A stretch of DNA of 64,000 bases, from contig NC_134354.1 in assembly GCF_048569485.1 (NCBI RefSeq), positions 84,746,664 to 84,810,663 of the forward strand. Reading direction: 5' to 3'. Below, one piece after another: positions 21,785-33,345 of the stretch (position 1 is its first letter; each line of letters opens with the position of its first letter). The translations under genes were made by a program, and so were the position numbers. The stretch is from Anomaloglossus baeobatrachus. Lineage: Eukaryota > Chordata > Amphibia > Anura > Aromobatidae. Under the pieces are notes generated by a model that saw only the letters and a list, made by a program, of their open reading frames with translations, searched no databases and was not told the origin of the DNA.

Positions 21785-22223
21785 TACTTGGCAAAGATAA
21801 TGTCACGCTAGGTACGGGGAAGTACCAAGCGAGCGGCGAAAGTTAAAACGATGGGGACCCTGCGTCTAGGGAAGGGGGAGATGGTGATCCTTGATCAAAC
21901 CTTCTGCTGGTCCCTGGTGTCCCGCACCACCCTAGATGTGTCCGGCTTGGCGCATAGATGCGGAACCTCTGACCCTAGATATTCCTAGTGACGGGCCCTT
22001 AATAGGGAACGAGTGGGATGAGCTCTGTCAGCCCCACTAAATACTAAATGAAGACACAAGGAGGACACAGTGGGAAAAAGCATGAACTACTTATCCACAG
22101 ATGACACAGGCAGCAGTTCATCAAAGCTTCAGCGAGGATACTACAGAGGAGTACAAGTCTCCTGCTTGCAACCAGAGCTAGAATGATCTGAATAATATCA
22201 CCAGCACTAGTCCAGGGAAGAGA
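21785..22223. repeat. unclassified interspersed repeat, left part
   Basis: Begins near TGTCACGCTAGGTACGGGGA. It continues after the two DIRS copies at about 33122-33345, which ends CTGTCACCCATGACA. The two halves read as one sequence interrupted by the DIRS pair. Family unknown, no coding capacity seen. Confidence 0.4.
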
Positions 22224-22412
22224 GAAGGGAATTTTGTTACTTACCGTAAATTCCTTTTCTTCTAGCTCTTATTGGGAGACCCAGACGATTGGGGTATAGC
22301 TACTGCCCTCCGGAGGCCACACAAAGCACTACACTAAAAAGTGCAAGGCCCCTCCCCTTCTGGCTATACCCCCCCGTGGTATCACGGGTTCTCCAGTTTT
22401 AGTGCCAAAGCA
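22224..22412. repeat. DIRS copy 2, 3'-side terminal inverted repeat
   Basis: Matches 28190-28342 in reverse complement with about one difference over the part compared. The outer stem here is GGGGTATAGC/GCTATACCCC, lacking the same GT/AC pair on both sides compared with copy 1. The hairpin CCCGTG-GTAT-CACGGG is at 22373-22388. Confidence 0.88.
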
Positions 22413-22546
22413 AGAAGGAGGAAGCCAATAACTGGTTTAAACAAATTAACTCCGAATAACGTCGGAGAACTGAAAAACCGTTCAACATGAACAACATGTG
22501 TACCCGCAAACAACCAAGAAATCCCGAAGGACAACAGGGCGGGTGC

Positions 22547-22645
22547 TGGGTCTCCCAATAAGAGCTAGAAGAAAAGGAATTTACGGTAAGTAACAAAATT
22601 CCCTTCTTCTTCAGCGCTCTATTGGGAGACCCAGACGATTGGGAC
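22547..22645. repeat. DIRS copy 2, internal complementary region
   Basis: The reverse complement of the left outer end is followed by that of the right outer end (TTCAGCGCTCTATTGGGAG). The private GCGCT variant of this copy's own right end is present, showing the pairing is specific to this copy. Confidence 0.88.
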
Positions 22646-22710
22646 GTCCAAAAGCTGTCCCTGGGTGGGTAAAGAGATACCTCATGTTAGAGCTGCAAAA
22701 CAGCCCTCCC

Positions 22711-23760
22711 CTACGGGGATGTCACTGCCGCCTGCAGGACTCTTCTACCTAAGCTGGCATCCGCCGAAGCATAGGTATGCACCTGATAATGTTTGGTGAA
22801 AGTGTGCAGACTCGACCAGGTAGCTGCCTGGCACACCTGTTGAGCCGAAGCCTGGTGTCGTAGCGCCCAGGACGCACCCACGGCTCTGGTTGAATGGGCT
22901 TTCAGCCCTGAGAGAACCGGAAGCCCTGCAGAACGGTAGGCTACCAGAATTGGTTCTTTGATCCATCGAGCCAGGGTGGCTTTAGAAGCCTGCAACCTCT
23001 TGCGCGTACCAGCGACAAGGGCATCGGAACGGCGTATGGGCGCCGTGCGGGAAATGTAGATTCTGAGTGCTCTCACCAGATCTAGCAAACGTAAACATTC
23101 TCATACCGGTGAACCGGATGAGTGCAAAAGGACGGTAAGGAGATATCCTGATTAAGATGAAACGAGGATACGACCTTAGGGAGAAACTCCGGAATGATGC
23201 GCAGCACTACCTTGTCCTGGTGAAAACACCAGGAAGGGAGCCTTGGATGACAGAGCTGCCAGCTCAGACACTCGCCGAAGCGATGTGATCGCAACGAGAA
23301 ACGCCACCTTCTGTGACAGGCGAGAAAAGGAAACTTCCTTCAGAGGCTCGAAAGGCGGCTTCTGGAGAGCAACTAGAACCCTGTTCAGATCCCATGGATC
23401 TAACGGCCGCTTGTACGGGGGTACGATATGACAAACCCCCTGCGGGAACGTGCGCACCTTAGAAAGACGTGCTAGACGCTTCTGAAAAAACACGGATAGT
23501 GCTGAGACTTGCCCTTTGAGGGAGTCTAGCGACAAGCCCTTTTCTAACTCCTATTGTAGGAAGGAAAGAAAAGTAGGCAATGCAAATGGCCAGGGAGACA
23601 CTCCCTGAGTAGAGCACCAGATTAAGAAAATCTTCCACGTTCTGTGGTAGATCTTAGCAGACGTGGGCTTCCTAGCCTGTCTCATGGTGGCAACGACCCC
23701 TTGGGATAATCCTGAAGACGCTAGGATCCAGGACACAAAGGCCACACAGTCAGGTTCAGG
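22711..23760 (-). pseudogene. DIRS copy 2 tyrosine recombinase (broken fossil)
   Basis: Recombinase words are recognisable: ARKPTSAKIYHRTW, TSLRRVSELAALS, KAHSTRAVGASW and TKHYQVHTYASAD. It has several breaks. Confidence 0.8.
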
Positions 23761-25500
23761 GCCGCAGAATTCCGATGGAGAAAACGGCCCTTGAGACAGT
23801 AAGTCTGGTCGGTCTGGTAGTGACCCCGGTCGGCCGACCGTGAGATGCCACAGATCCGGGTACCACGATCTCCTCGGCCAGTCTGGTGCGACGAGTATGA
23901 CGCGGCTGCAATCGGATCTGATTTTTGCGCAGTACTCTAGGCAAGAGTGCCAGAGGTGGAAACACATATGTGAGCCGGAACTGCGACCAATCTTGCACTA
24001 AGGCGTCTGCCGCCAGAGCTCTGTGATCGCGCGATCGTGCCATAAATGCCGGGACCTTGTTGGTGTGCCGAGACGCCATTAGGTCGACGTCCGGCGCCCC
24101 CCAGCGGCAACAGATTTCCTGAAACACGTCCGGGTGAAGGGACCATTCCCCCGCGTCCATGCCCTGGCGACTGAGGAAGTCTGCTTCCCAGTTTTCTACG
24201 CCCGGGATGTGAACTGCGGATATGGTGGATGCTGTGTCCTCCACCCACATGAGGATTCGCCGGACTTCCTGGAAGGCTGCTGACTGCGTGTCCCTCCTTG
24301 GTGGTTGATGTATGCCACCGCTGTGGAGATGTCCGACTGGATTCGGATCTGCTCTCTTTCTAGCCACTTCTGGAAAGCTAATAGGGTAAGATACCCTGCC
24401 CCGATTTCCAGAACATCGATCTGAAGGGTGGACTCCTGCTGAGTCCACGTCCCCTGAGCCATGTGGCGGAGCCAAACTGCTCCCCACCCTGACAGACTCG
24501 TATCTGTCGTGACCACTGCCCAGGATGGGGGCTATGACAATGAGGTGGGAATAAGCCACTATTGCAGAGAGTCCTCGGCCGTCAGGGAAAGGGAGACTTC
24601 CCGTCCAGGGAGGTTGACTGCCCATCCCATTGGCGGAGAATGTCCCATTGCCGTTGGCGCAGATGAAACTGCGCAAAGAGAACTGCCTCGATGGCTGCCA
24701 TCTTCCTTAGGAAGTGCATGAGGCGCCTTAAGGGGTGCGACTGGCCTTGAAGGAGAGACTGCACCTCTGTCTGCAGTGAACGCTGCTGGTTCAGCGGAAG
24801 CTTCACTATGGCTGATAGAGTATGAAACTCCATGCCGAGATACGTTAGTGATTGAGTCGGAGACAGATTTGACCTTGCCAAATTGATGATCCACCCGAAA
24901 GTCTGGAGAGTCTCCAGCGTAACATTCAGGCTGCGTTGGCATGCCTCGAGGGAGGGTGCTTTGACGAGTAGATCGTCCAAGTACGGGATCACCGGGTGTC
25001 CCTGAGAGTGCAAGACTGCTACCACTGCTGCCATGACCTTGGTGAACACCCGTGGGGCTGTCGCCAGACTGAATGGCAGAGCTACGAACTGAAGATGTTC
25101 GTCTCCTATCACCAAACGTAGAAAACGTTGGTGCTCCGTAGCAATTGGCACGTGGAGATAGGCATCTTTGATGTCTGTTGAGGCAAGGAAGTCTCCTCGA
25201 GACATTGAGGCAATGACGGATCGGAGGGATCCCATCCGGAACCGCCTGGCGTTCGCATGCTCGTTGAGCAGTTTCAGGACCAGAACAGGACGGAAGGAAC
25301 CGTCCATTTTTGGAGCCACAAAGAGATTGGAGTACAAACCCTCGCCCTCGTTCCTGAGGGGGGACAGGGATCACCACTCCTTCTGCTCTTAGCGCGTCCA
25401 CCGCCTGCAGCAGGGCATCTGCTCTGTGGAGAGGTGGGGCCGTTCTGAAGAATGGAGTCGGAGGACGAGAACAGAACACTGTCCTGTGCACGTGAGCACA
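23750..25500 (-). pseudogene. DIRS copy 2 RT-RNase H region (broken fossil)
   Basis: The RT box YLDDLLVKAPS, LATAPRVFTKVMAAVVAV, and the RNase H words TDTSLSGWGAVW, AVAYINHQGG and HIPGVENWEADFLSR are visible on the minus strand. Several breaks are present. Confidence 0.8.
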
Positions 25501-25639
25501 ATGTCCGTCACCCACCGGTCTGTGACCTGTGGCAGCTAAATGTCGCCAAAGGCGGGGGAGTCTGCCATCAACCGCGGATGCGGAGAGAGAGAGAGAGAGA
25601 GAGAGAGCTGAGAGTCCTGAGGAGACCGCCTTGGTAGCG

Positions 25640-26780
25640 GTTCCTCCGATTGCCTTCCTTGGGCGAGATTGAGCCCGGCCGGAATCTGAGCCCGTCTGAG
25701 GTTTTGTAGCCCTTTTGCACGAGGACAATTGGGACCTGCCGGAGCTTGGGAAGGACCGAAACCTCGACTGTACTTTTAGGACAGTATTAACAGGGTAAGT
25801 CGCAGTGCAGACATTGCGGAGTTACGGACGCCTCTGCGGTACAGATGTCCCTGCTCAAGGTCAGCTGCGCAAGAACAGCTGAAAAGGTTAGGTTGCCAAT
25901 ACGGCTGTGGATGCCGGAGCAACCGACACGCCGATAGCCTCCTAGACAGATTTCAACCAGAGTCCATCTGTCTGTGAATGGCATCTTTAAGTGAAGCCCC
26001 ATCTCCAGTGCAACTATGGCTCTATATGCAAGCCTGGAGATTGGAGAATCCACCTTTGGACCCTGGGTCCAGCGCTGACCACGTCAGGGGAAAAGGGATA
26101 ACGTGTATCCTAAAAACGTTTGGAGAAGACGCTTATCTGGTAAGCGTGGTGTTCCTGGACTGCTTCTCTGAAGTCAGCGTGGCCAGAAAAAAACTCAATA
26201 TCTGCGTGAGATACTGAAAAGGAACTTCTCCTGTTCGTCTCCTATCTCCACTGGGGGAGCTGAGGGAGAAAGATCCAACCTTCCATTGATGGACGCTATA
26301 GGATCATTTGGCGTTACCACCCGGTGTATCCGGATTGAGAGCGATGTCAGTATCAAAGCCCTGAAGAGCTGCCTTTTGGTCAAGTAGATTGCCCATGGGT
26401 GCAAGTCTCTATATTATGACTACTCCGTCCCTGTCCATGGACAGGGTTGACAGGAGGTTTCTTTGGCCACAACTAGTAGAGCCCCGGCAGACGAAGTGCT
26501 AGAGACCCCGGCAGACGACGTGCTACAGGGGAGCATGCACACAATGGGACGGTGTCATGAACAGCATCCCATGTAGTAAAAACAGCACTGAAAATCTGTG
26601 TTGCTTTTTTGCCGCTGCCGACTAGCCATCTAGAAGTATATAGCCAAGATTGGTGACCGTACAGTGCAATGTATAGCATACAGGCATAAAGTACAAAAGA
26701 CCACTGCAGCACAAGCAATACAAGCAGCATAGAAGCCTGTGCCCTGGCACCCCTGCTCTTCTGCTGCTGTATACTAGTCA
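25640..26780 (-). pseudogene. DIRS copy 2 gag-like remnant (broken fossil)
   Basis: Short stretches resemble the gag of copy 1 (for example DSPISRLAYRAIVA and INGRLDLSPSAPPVE). It is heavily eroded and has many breaks. Confidence 0.6.
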
Positions 26781-27235
26781 TCTAGGGGAATATAGCCCAG
26801 AAGAGTGACCCTACAGTGCAATGTATAGCATACAAGCACAAGTACAAATGAACACTGCAGCACATGCAATACAAGCAGCATAGAAGCCTGTGCCCTGGCA
26901 CCCCAGCTCTTCTGCTGCTGTAGACTAGTCATCTCGGGGAATATGGCCCAGAAGAGTGACCATACAGTGCTATGTATAGCATACAAGCACAAGTACAAAT
27001 GCACACTGCAGCCCATGCAATACAAGCAGCATAGAAAAAAACCTGTGCCCCAGCACCCTTGGTTTTCTGCTGCTGTAGTCTAGCCATTCCAGGAGAATAT
27101 AGCTAAGACTAGCGACTGTACAGTGCAATGTATAGCATATAAGCATAAACACAAATGAACACCTCAGTCGTGCAATACAAGCAGCCTAGAAAGCCTGTGC
27201 CTTAGCACACCTGCTTTCCTGCTGCTGATGTGTCG
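26610..27235. repeat. ~151-bp tandem array at the gag start of DIRS copy 2
   Basis: The word CTGCTGCTGTA or a close variant recurs at about 26614, 26761, 26912, 27067 and 27219, a period of 147-155 bp. Each unit contains the end of the leader (GTGCAATGTATAGCATA) and the beginning of a gag-like frame (QQQKSWGARAQASML). Copies 1, 3 and 5 have one such unit. Confidence 0.8.
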
Positions 27236-28189
27236 CTCCCCAAGCGGGCATATAGCGACCTATGCAGTAAAAAACAACACATGTACACACTGCAGTTATA
27301 TCGTGGTCAGCACTATGTGTGCCTCTTACCGCCCGCCTATAAGCGGGTGTATGATCGCCACCGTCCTGCCTTGGTGCCGAAAGTCCGAGCTCGGACTGCA
27401 GTAATGGCTGCCGGCTTCTTCCCCAGCTCATGTGAGGAGGGGCGGGCCGTGGGCGTGCCCCACGTCAGAGCGGGAATCCGGCGTCCGACAGTGTGCAGTG
27501 AGAGGGCTGGAGCATGTAAAAAGGCTCCAGCCCTCGGCGCTGCTGATTGCTCAGCGCCTGTCCCCTTCCCTGAGTGACAGGGAGGGGGCGGGAACGAAGC
27601 GGCACTAGGCCGCAGAAGCCGGGGACTGGATTTATAAGCGCCGCCGCCGTAAAAGCGCGGTCGGCGCCCAGTCCCCGGCGAACTACAAGTCCCAGCCGCG
27701 CCGCCGCTCCCGGAGCGTCCGGCGCGGTAGTTCCCAAAACACAAAGTCACTCAGCAAAGCTGCAGTGACTGTAACCCTTTACTGTCCCCGGCGCACTAGC
27801 ACACCCAGCAAGTCTGGAGTGTGCTGTGCCTGTGTGTACGGGGACACAGAGTACCTGTAATGGTGCAGGGCCATGTCCCTGAACGGTACTCCAGCTCCGT
27901 ATCCAGCAGGTTCAAATGGGTCTGTGGATGGAGCCCGGCGTCAGAGCTTTGAGGCCGGCAGGATCCCACTTCCTCAGAGCCCCCCAGGGGGATGTGGAAG
28001 GAAAGCAGCATGTGGGCTCCAGCCTCCGTACCAGCAATAGGTACCTCAACCTTACAACACCATCAACGGGTGAGAAGGGAGCATGCTGGGGGCCCTATAT
28101 GGGCCCTCTTTTCTTCCATCCGAAATAGTCAGCAGCTACTGCTGACTAAAATCTGTGGAGCTATGCGTGGATGTCTGACCTCCTTCGCA
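27236..28189 (-). other. DIRS copy 2 leader
   Basis: GC-rich non-coding leader, homologous in order to the leader of copy 1 (CGTGGGCGTGCC, GGGGACACAGAGTACCT, ATGGGCCCTCTTTTCTTCC). Confidence 0.6.
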
Positions 28190-28342
28190 CAAAGCTTGAA
28201 AACTGGAGAACCCGTGATACCACGGGGGGGTATAGCCAGAAGGGGAGGGGCCTTGCACTTTTTAGTGTAGTGCTTTGTGTGGCCTCCGGAGGGCAGTAGC
28301 TATACCCCAATCTTCTGGGTCTCCCAATAGAGCGCTGAAGAA
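28190..28342. repeat. DIRS copy 2, 5'-side terminal inverted repeat
   Basis: Reverse complement of the other end. It terminates in AGCGCTGAAGAAA, directly followed by GGGAATTTTG of copy 3. Confidence 0.88.
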
Positions 28343-28530
28343 AGGGAATTTTGTTTACTTACCGTAAATTCCTTTTCTTCTAGCTCCAATTGGGAGACCC
28401 AGACAATTGGGTGTATAGCTATGCCTCCGGAGGCCACACAAAGTATTACACTAAAAGTGTAAAGCCCCTCCCCTTCAGCCTATACACCCCCCGTGCTCAC
28501 GGGCTCCTCAGTTTTGGTGCAAAAGCAAGA
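28341..28530. repeat. DIRS copy 3, 3'-side terminal inverted repeat
   Basis: Pairs with 32960-33121. Hairpin CCCGTG-CT-CACGGG and stem TACACT-AAA-AGTGTA differ in loop length from the other copies, with both terminal repeats of this copy agreeing. Confidence 0.88.
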
Positions 28531-28640
28531 AGGAGGAAAAAATTATAATTGGTTTAAAGTAACTTCAATCCGAAGGAATATCGGAGAACTGAAACCATTC
28601 AACATGAACAACATGTGTACACAAAAAACAGGGGCGGGTG

Positions 28641-28740
28641 CTGGGTCTCCCAATTGGAGCTAGAAGAAAAGGAATTTACGGTAAGTAAACAAAATTCCCT
28701 TCTTCTTTGTCGCTCCATTGGGAGACCCAGACAATTGGGA
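28641..28740. repeat. DIRS copy 3, internal complementary region
   Basis: Matches the left end (GGAGCTAGAAGAAAAGG...) and then the right end (TTTGTCGCTCCATTGGGAG) in reverse complement. Confidence 0.9.
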
Positions 28741-28804
28741 CGTCCAAAAGCAGTCCCCGGGTGGGTAAATAATACCTCATAATAGAGCCGTAACCGGCTC
28801 CGTC

Positions 28805-29823
28805 CTACAGGTGGGCAACCGCCGCCTGAAGGACTCGCCTACCTAGGCTGGCATCTGCCGAAGCATAGGTATGCACCCGATAGTGTTTCGTGAAAGTGTG
28901 CAGGCTCGACCAGGTAGCCGCCTGACACACCTGCTGAGCCGTAGCCTGGTGCCGCAAAGCCCAGGACGCTCCCACGGCCCTGGTAGAATGGGCCTTCAGC
29001 CCTGAGGGAACCGGAAGCCCGGAGGAACGATAAGCCTCGAGAATTGGTTCCTTGATCCACCGAGCCAGGGTTGACTTGGAAGCTTGTGTCCCTTTACGCT
29101 GGCCAGCGACAAGGACAAAGAGTGCATCCGAGCGGCGCAGAGGCGCCGTACGAGAAATGTAGAATCTGAGTGCTCTCACCAGATCTAACAAGTGCAAATC
29201 CTTTTCACATTGGTGAACTGGATGAGGACAAAAAGAGGGTAAGGAGATATCCTGATTGAGATGAAAGGGGGATACCACCTTAGGGAGAAATTCCGGAACC
29301 GGACGCAGAACCACCTTGTCCTGGTGAAACACCAGGAAGGGGGCTTTGCATGACAGCGCTGCTAGCTCAGACACTCTCCGAAGCGAAGTGACTGCTACTA
29401 GGAAAACCACTTTCTGCGAAAGGCGTGAGAGAGAGATATCCCTCATTGGCTCGAACGGTGGTTTCTGAAGAACCATCAGCACCCTGTTCAGATCCCAGGG
29501 TTCTAACGGACGCTTGTAAGGAGGTACGATGTGACAAACCCCCTGCAGGAACGTGCGAACCTGTGGAAGTCTGGCTAGGCGCTTCTGAAAAAAGACAGAG
29601 AGTGCAGAGACTTGTCCCTTAAGGGAGCCTAGTGACAAACCCTTTTCTAATCCGGATTGAAGGAAGGACAGAAAAGTGGGCAAGGTAAACGGCCAGGGAG
29701 AAACACCCTGAGCAGAGCACCACGACAGTAATATTTTCCACGTCCTGTGGTAGATCTTGGCGGACGTTGGTTTCCTAGCCTGTCTCATGGTGGCAATGAC
29801 CTCTTGAGATAATCCTGAAGACG
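28805..29823 (-). CDS. DIRS copy 3 tyrosine recombinase (fossil)
   Basis: C-terminal part of a 715-codon open frame (28805-30952). It carries ARKPTSAKIYHRTWKILLSW, TSLRRVSELAALSCKAP, KAHSTRAVGASWALRHQA and TKHYRVHTYASADASLG, so the arginine, HxxR and tyrosine positions are all present. It looks whole in this part. Confidence 0.85.
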
Positions 29824-31200
29824 CTAGGATCCAGGACTCAATGGCCACACAGTCAGGTTCAGGGCCGCAGAATTCAGATGGAAAAACGGCCCTTGAGACA
29901 GCAAGTCTGGTCGGTCTGGTAGTACCCACGGTTGGCCGACCGTGAGATGCCACAGATCCGGGTACCACGACCTCCTCGGCCAGTCTGGAGCGACGAGGAT
30001 GGCGCGGCGGCAGTCGGCCCTGATCTTGCGTAACACTCTGGGCAACAGTGCCAGAGGAGGAAACACATAAGGGAGTTGAAACTGCGACCAATCCTGAACT
30101 AAGGCGTCTGCCGCCAGAGCTCTGTGATCTTGAGACCGTGCCATGAACGTCGGGACCTTGTTGTTGTGCCGGGACGCCATTAGGTCGACATCCGGCATGC
30201 CCCAGCGGCAACAGATCTCCTGAAACACGTCCGGGTGAAGGGACCATTCCCCTGCATCCATGCCCTGGCGACTGAGAAAGTCTGCTTCCCAGTTTTCTAC
30301 GCCCGGGATGTGAACTGCGGATATGGTCGAGGCTGTGGCTTCCACCCACAGCAGAATCCGCCGAACTTCCTGGAAGGCTTGCCGACTGCGTGTCCCGCCT
30401 TGGTGGTTGATGTATGCCACCGCTGTGGAGTTGTCCGACTGAATTCGGATCTGTTTGCCTTCCAGCCACGGCTGGAACGCTTTTAGGGCAAGATACACTG
30501 CCCTTATCTCCAGAACATTGATCTGAAGGGAGGACTCTGGCTGAGTCCAAGTCCCCTGAGCCCTGTGGTGGAGAAAGACCGCTCCCCACCCTGACAGGCT
30601 CGCGTCCGTCGTGACCACAGCCCAGGATGGGGGCAGGAAGGATTTCCCCTCCGACAGAGAAGTGGGAAGAAGCCACCACTGAAGGGAAGCTTTGGCTGCC
30701 CGAGAAAGGGAGACGTTCCTGTCGAGGGACGTCGACTTCCTGTCCCATTTGCGGAGAATGTCCCATTGAAGTGGGCGCAGATGAAACTGCGCAAAAGGAA
30801 CTGCCTCCATTGCTGCCACCATCTTCCCTAGGAAGTGCATGAGGCGCCTCAGGGGGTGTGACTGACCATGAAGGAGAGATTGCACCGTCTGTAGTGAACG
30901 CTGTTTGTTCAGCGGAAGCTTCACTATCGCTGAGTATGAAACTCCATGCCAAGATATGTCAGCGATTGGGCCGGTGTCAAATTTGACTTTGGAAAATTGA
31001 TGATCCACCCGAAACTCTGGAGAGTTTCCAGAGCAATGTTCAGGCTGTGTTGGCATGCCCCTTGAGAGGGTGCCTTGACAAGTAGATCGTCCAAGTAAGG
31101 GATCACCGAGTGTCCCTGAGAGTGTAGGATTGCCACCACTGTTGCCATGACCTTGGTGAAGACCCGTGGGGCTGTTGCCAGGCCAAAAGGTAGTGCCACG
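29824..31200 (-). pseudogene. DIRS copy 3 RT-RNase H region (broken fossil)
   Basis: The RT box YLDDLLVKAPSQ, RNase H TTDASLSGWGAVFLHH, IQSDNSTAVAYINHQGG and HIPGVENWEADFLSRQ, and the WGMPDVDLMASRHN segment are all visible on the minus strand. RT is incomplete. Confidence 0.82.
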
Positions 31201-31826
31201 AACTGAAGGTGGGGAGAAATATCCAACACCTGATTGATGGTTGCTATAAGGTCATTCACTATGGCGTCACCATCAGGCGTATCTAGGTTGAGAGCGGCTT
31301 CAGGATCAGAATCCTGATCTGATACCTCCGCTTCATCCTCCAGAGAGTCCCCCTGCTGGGACCCTGAACAGTGTGATGAGGTGGAGGGAATTTCCCAGCG
31401 ACCCCGCTTGGTCGGCCTGGGACTGCGGTCCGTGTCAGAGACCTCACCCTGGGACCTATGGGATACCCCAGGGGCACTTTGCTGTTCCAATTGAGGGGGA
31501 CCAGGGGTCAAGGATTGGATAGAGCCCGGGGCCTGAATCACCGGTCTGGACTGCAATGCTTCCAGTATTTTAGCAGACCATTTATCCATAGTCTCAGACA
31601 GTTTGTCAGCAAAGGCTGCAAACTCCGTCCCTGTCACCTGGACAGTGGTAGCAGGTGGATCCACCTGGGCCACCAGTCGCAGAGGCTCCGGCTGAGTAAG
31701 TGCCACAGGGGCCGAGCATTGCACACAATGAGGGTCAGTGGAACCTGCCGGTAGTACAGCTGTACATGAGGTACAAGTTGCAAAGTACGCCTGTGCTTTG
31801 GCACCCTTGCTTTTTGCAGATGACAT
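31200..31826 (-). pseudogene. DIRS copy 3 gag-like remnant (broken fossil)
   Basis: Starts MSSAKSKGAKAQAYFATC with the CTSC and HCVQC pairs, followed by the acidic Ser-rich middle. Only the N-terminal part of gag is represented. Confidence 0.78.
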
Positions 31827-32959
31827 GTTGTCTCCTCTGAGAACAACCAGGAGGGTATATAGCCAAAAATCAACAGAGCGACCGTACAGTGCAATGTATA
31901 GCCTATAAGCCTATATATATATATATACACACTTCGGTACTCAGTGGGGCCAGCACCTCAGGTGCTGCTTACCGACCGCTCAAAGCAGTTGTGTGGTCAC
32001 CGGATTCCCTGCCTGGGTCTCCCTGTGTTGTCTCTCCTCTCCAGCGTCTGAATCGCTAAAAGGAATGGCTGCCGGCGTTCTGTGGGGAGGAGGAGATCGT
32101 GGGCGTGCCCAAGAAAAGTGCGGGAATCCATTGCCCCACTGTACTGAGTGAGGAGGGAGGAGGATACTAATGTATGCTCCAGCCCTCCGCTGACGATCCG
32201 TGCAGCGTCCCGCCCCTTCCCTGACTGGCAGGCCTGTGGGCGGGAATAAACGACACTAGGCCGCAGAAGCCGGGGACTAAAGTTATAAGCGCGGCCGGCA
32301 ATAAGCGCGGCCGCGCGGTAGTCCCCCGGCGCACAAACACACCCAGCAGTGCTGGAAAGTGTCTGGCACAAGCGCTCCATGTCCGGCGCACTAACACACC
32401 CAGCCGTGCTGGAAAGTGTCTGGCACAAGCGCTCCATGTCCGGCGCACTAACACACCCAGCAGTGCTGGAAAGTGTCTGGCCCAGGCGCTGCATGTCCGG
32501 CGCACTAACACACCCAGCCGTGCTGGAAAGTGTCTGGCACAAGCGCTCCATGTCCGGCGCACTAACACACCCAGCAGTGCTGTAATGTGTCTGGCACCAG
32601 CGCTCCATGCGCGGTCCCCACGGGGACACAGAGTACCTCATAGTAGCAGGGCCTTGTCCCTGACGATACTCAGCTCCTATCCTGCAGATTCCCAGGGGCT
32701 GCGGAGGGAGCACGGTCCCAGTGCCTAGAGACCGATCCTGGATCCCACTTCACCCAGAGCCCTAAGGGATGGGGAAGGAAAACAGCATGTGGCTCCTGCC
32801 TGTGTACCCGCAATGGGTACCTCAACCTTAACAGCACCGCCGACAAAGTGGGGTGAGAAGGGAGCATGCTGGGGGCCCTGTTATGGGCCCTCTTTTCTTC
32901 CATCCGACCTGGTCAGCAGCTGCTGCCGACCAAGCTGTGGAGCTATGCGTGGATGTCTG
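31827..32959 (-). other. DIRS copy 3 leader
   Basis: GC-rich leader, including the 57-bp tandem array at 32325-32600. Frames such as 31997-32713 are products of this array. Confidence 0.6.
32325..32600. repeat. 57-bp minisatellite in DIRS copy 3 leader
   Basis: The word CAGCAGTGCTGG (or CAGCCGTGCTGG) recurs at 32344, 32401, 32458, 32515 and 32572, exactly 57 bp apart. The unit includes CCGGCGCACTAACACACC and GGCACAAGCGCTCCATG. Confidence 0.93.
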
Positions 32960-33121
32960 CCTCCTTCGCACAAAGCATAAAAATTGAGGAGCCCGTGAGC
33001 ACGGGGGGTGTATAGGCTGAAGGGGAGGGGCTTTACACTTTTAGTGTAATACTTTGTGTGGCCTCCGGAGGCATAGCTATACACCCAATTGTCTGGGTCT
33101 CCCAATGGAGCGACAAAGAAA
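32960..33121. repeat. DIRS copy 3, 5'-side terminal inverted repeat
   Basis: Reverse complement of 28385-28530. Ends GGAGCGACAAAGAAA. Confidence 0.88.
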
Positions 33122-33345
33122 GGTAGTATTAAAGCACCAAGAGATTACTGATTATCAGCAGCTGGGTGGAAGGTGAGCTCCTGTTGGGTCCAAAAGGGGG
33201 AGAGATGAATCCAGCAGGAAAGCTACCTATTCTGATGAATACTAACAGCAGGAACAATGGAAATCAGGGATCATTCTGCGCAGCCAAACGCTGTGACCTT
33301 CTACAGCCAGAAACCACATGACTGTCACCCATGACAGATGAGCTC
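33122..33345. repeat. unclassified interspersed repeat, right part
   Basis: Continuation of 21785-22223 beyond the DIRS pair; ends near CTGTCACCCATGACA. The interpretation as one interrupted repeat is inference. Confidence 0.35.

Larger units (their letters stand above)
22224..28342 (-). mobile_element. DIRS retrotransposon, subfamily A, copy 2 (broken, 6.1 kb)
   Basis: Ends, internal complementary region and all gene regions can be traced, but the coding parts are broken many times. The two terminal repeats nonetheless are almost identical to each other. Its 5' side abuts copy 3 with no spacer. It lies in the last host intron, in the sense direction. Confidence 0.9.
28341..33121 (-). mobile_element. 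DIRS retrotransposon, subfamily A, copy 3 (shortened, 4.8 kb)
   Basis: Complete terminal repeats and internal complementary region, with a long open recombinase frame. It is shorter than its relatives because its gag/RT part is abbreviated, so it is broken. Joined directly to copy 2. The small number of other breaks suggests a young insertion. Sense to the host gene. Confidence 0.9.

Noticed and set aside
32325-32600. CRISPR-like array
   Set aside because: The 57-bp units are contiguous with no unique spacers, and the setting is a eukaryotic retroelement leader.
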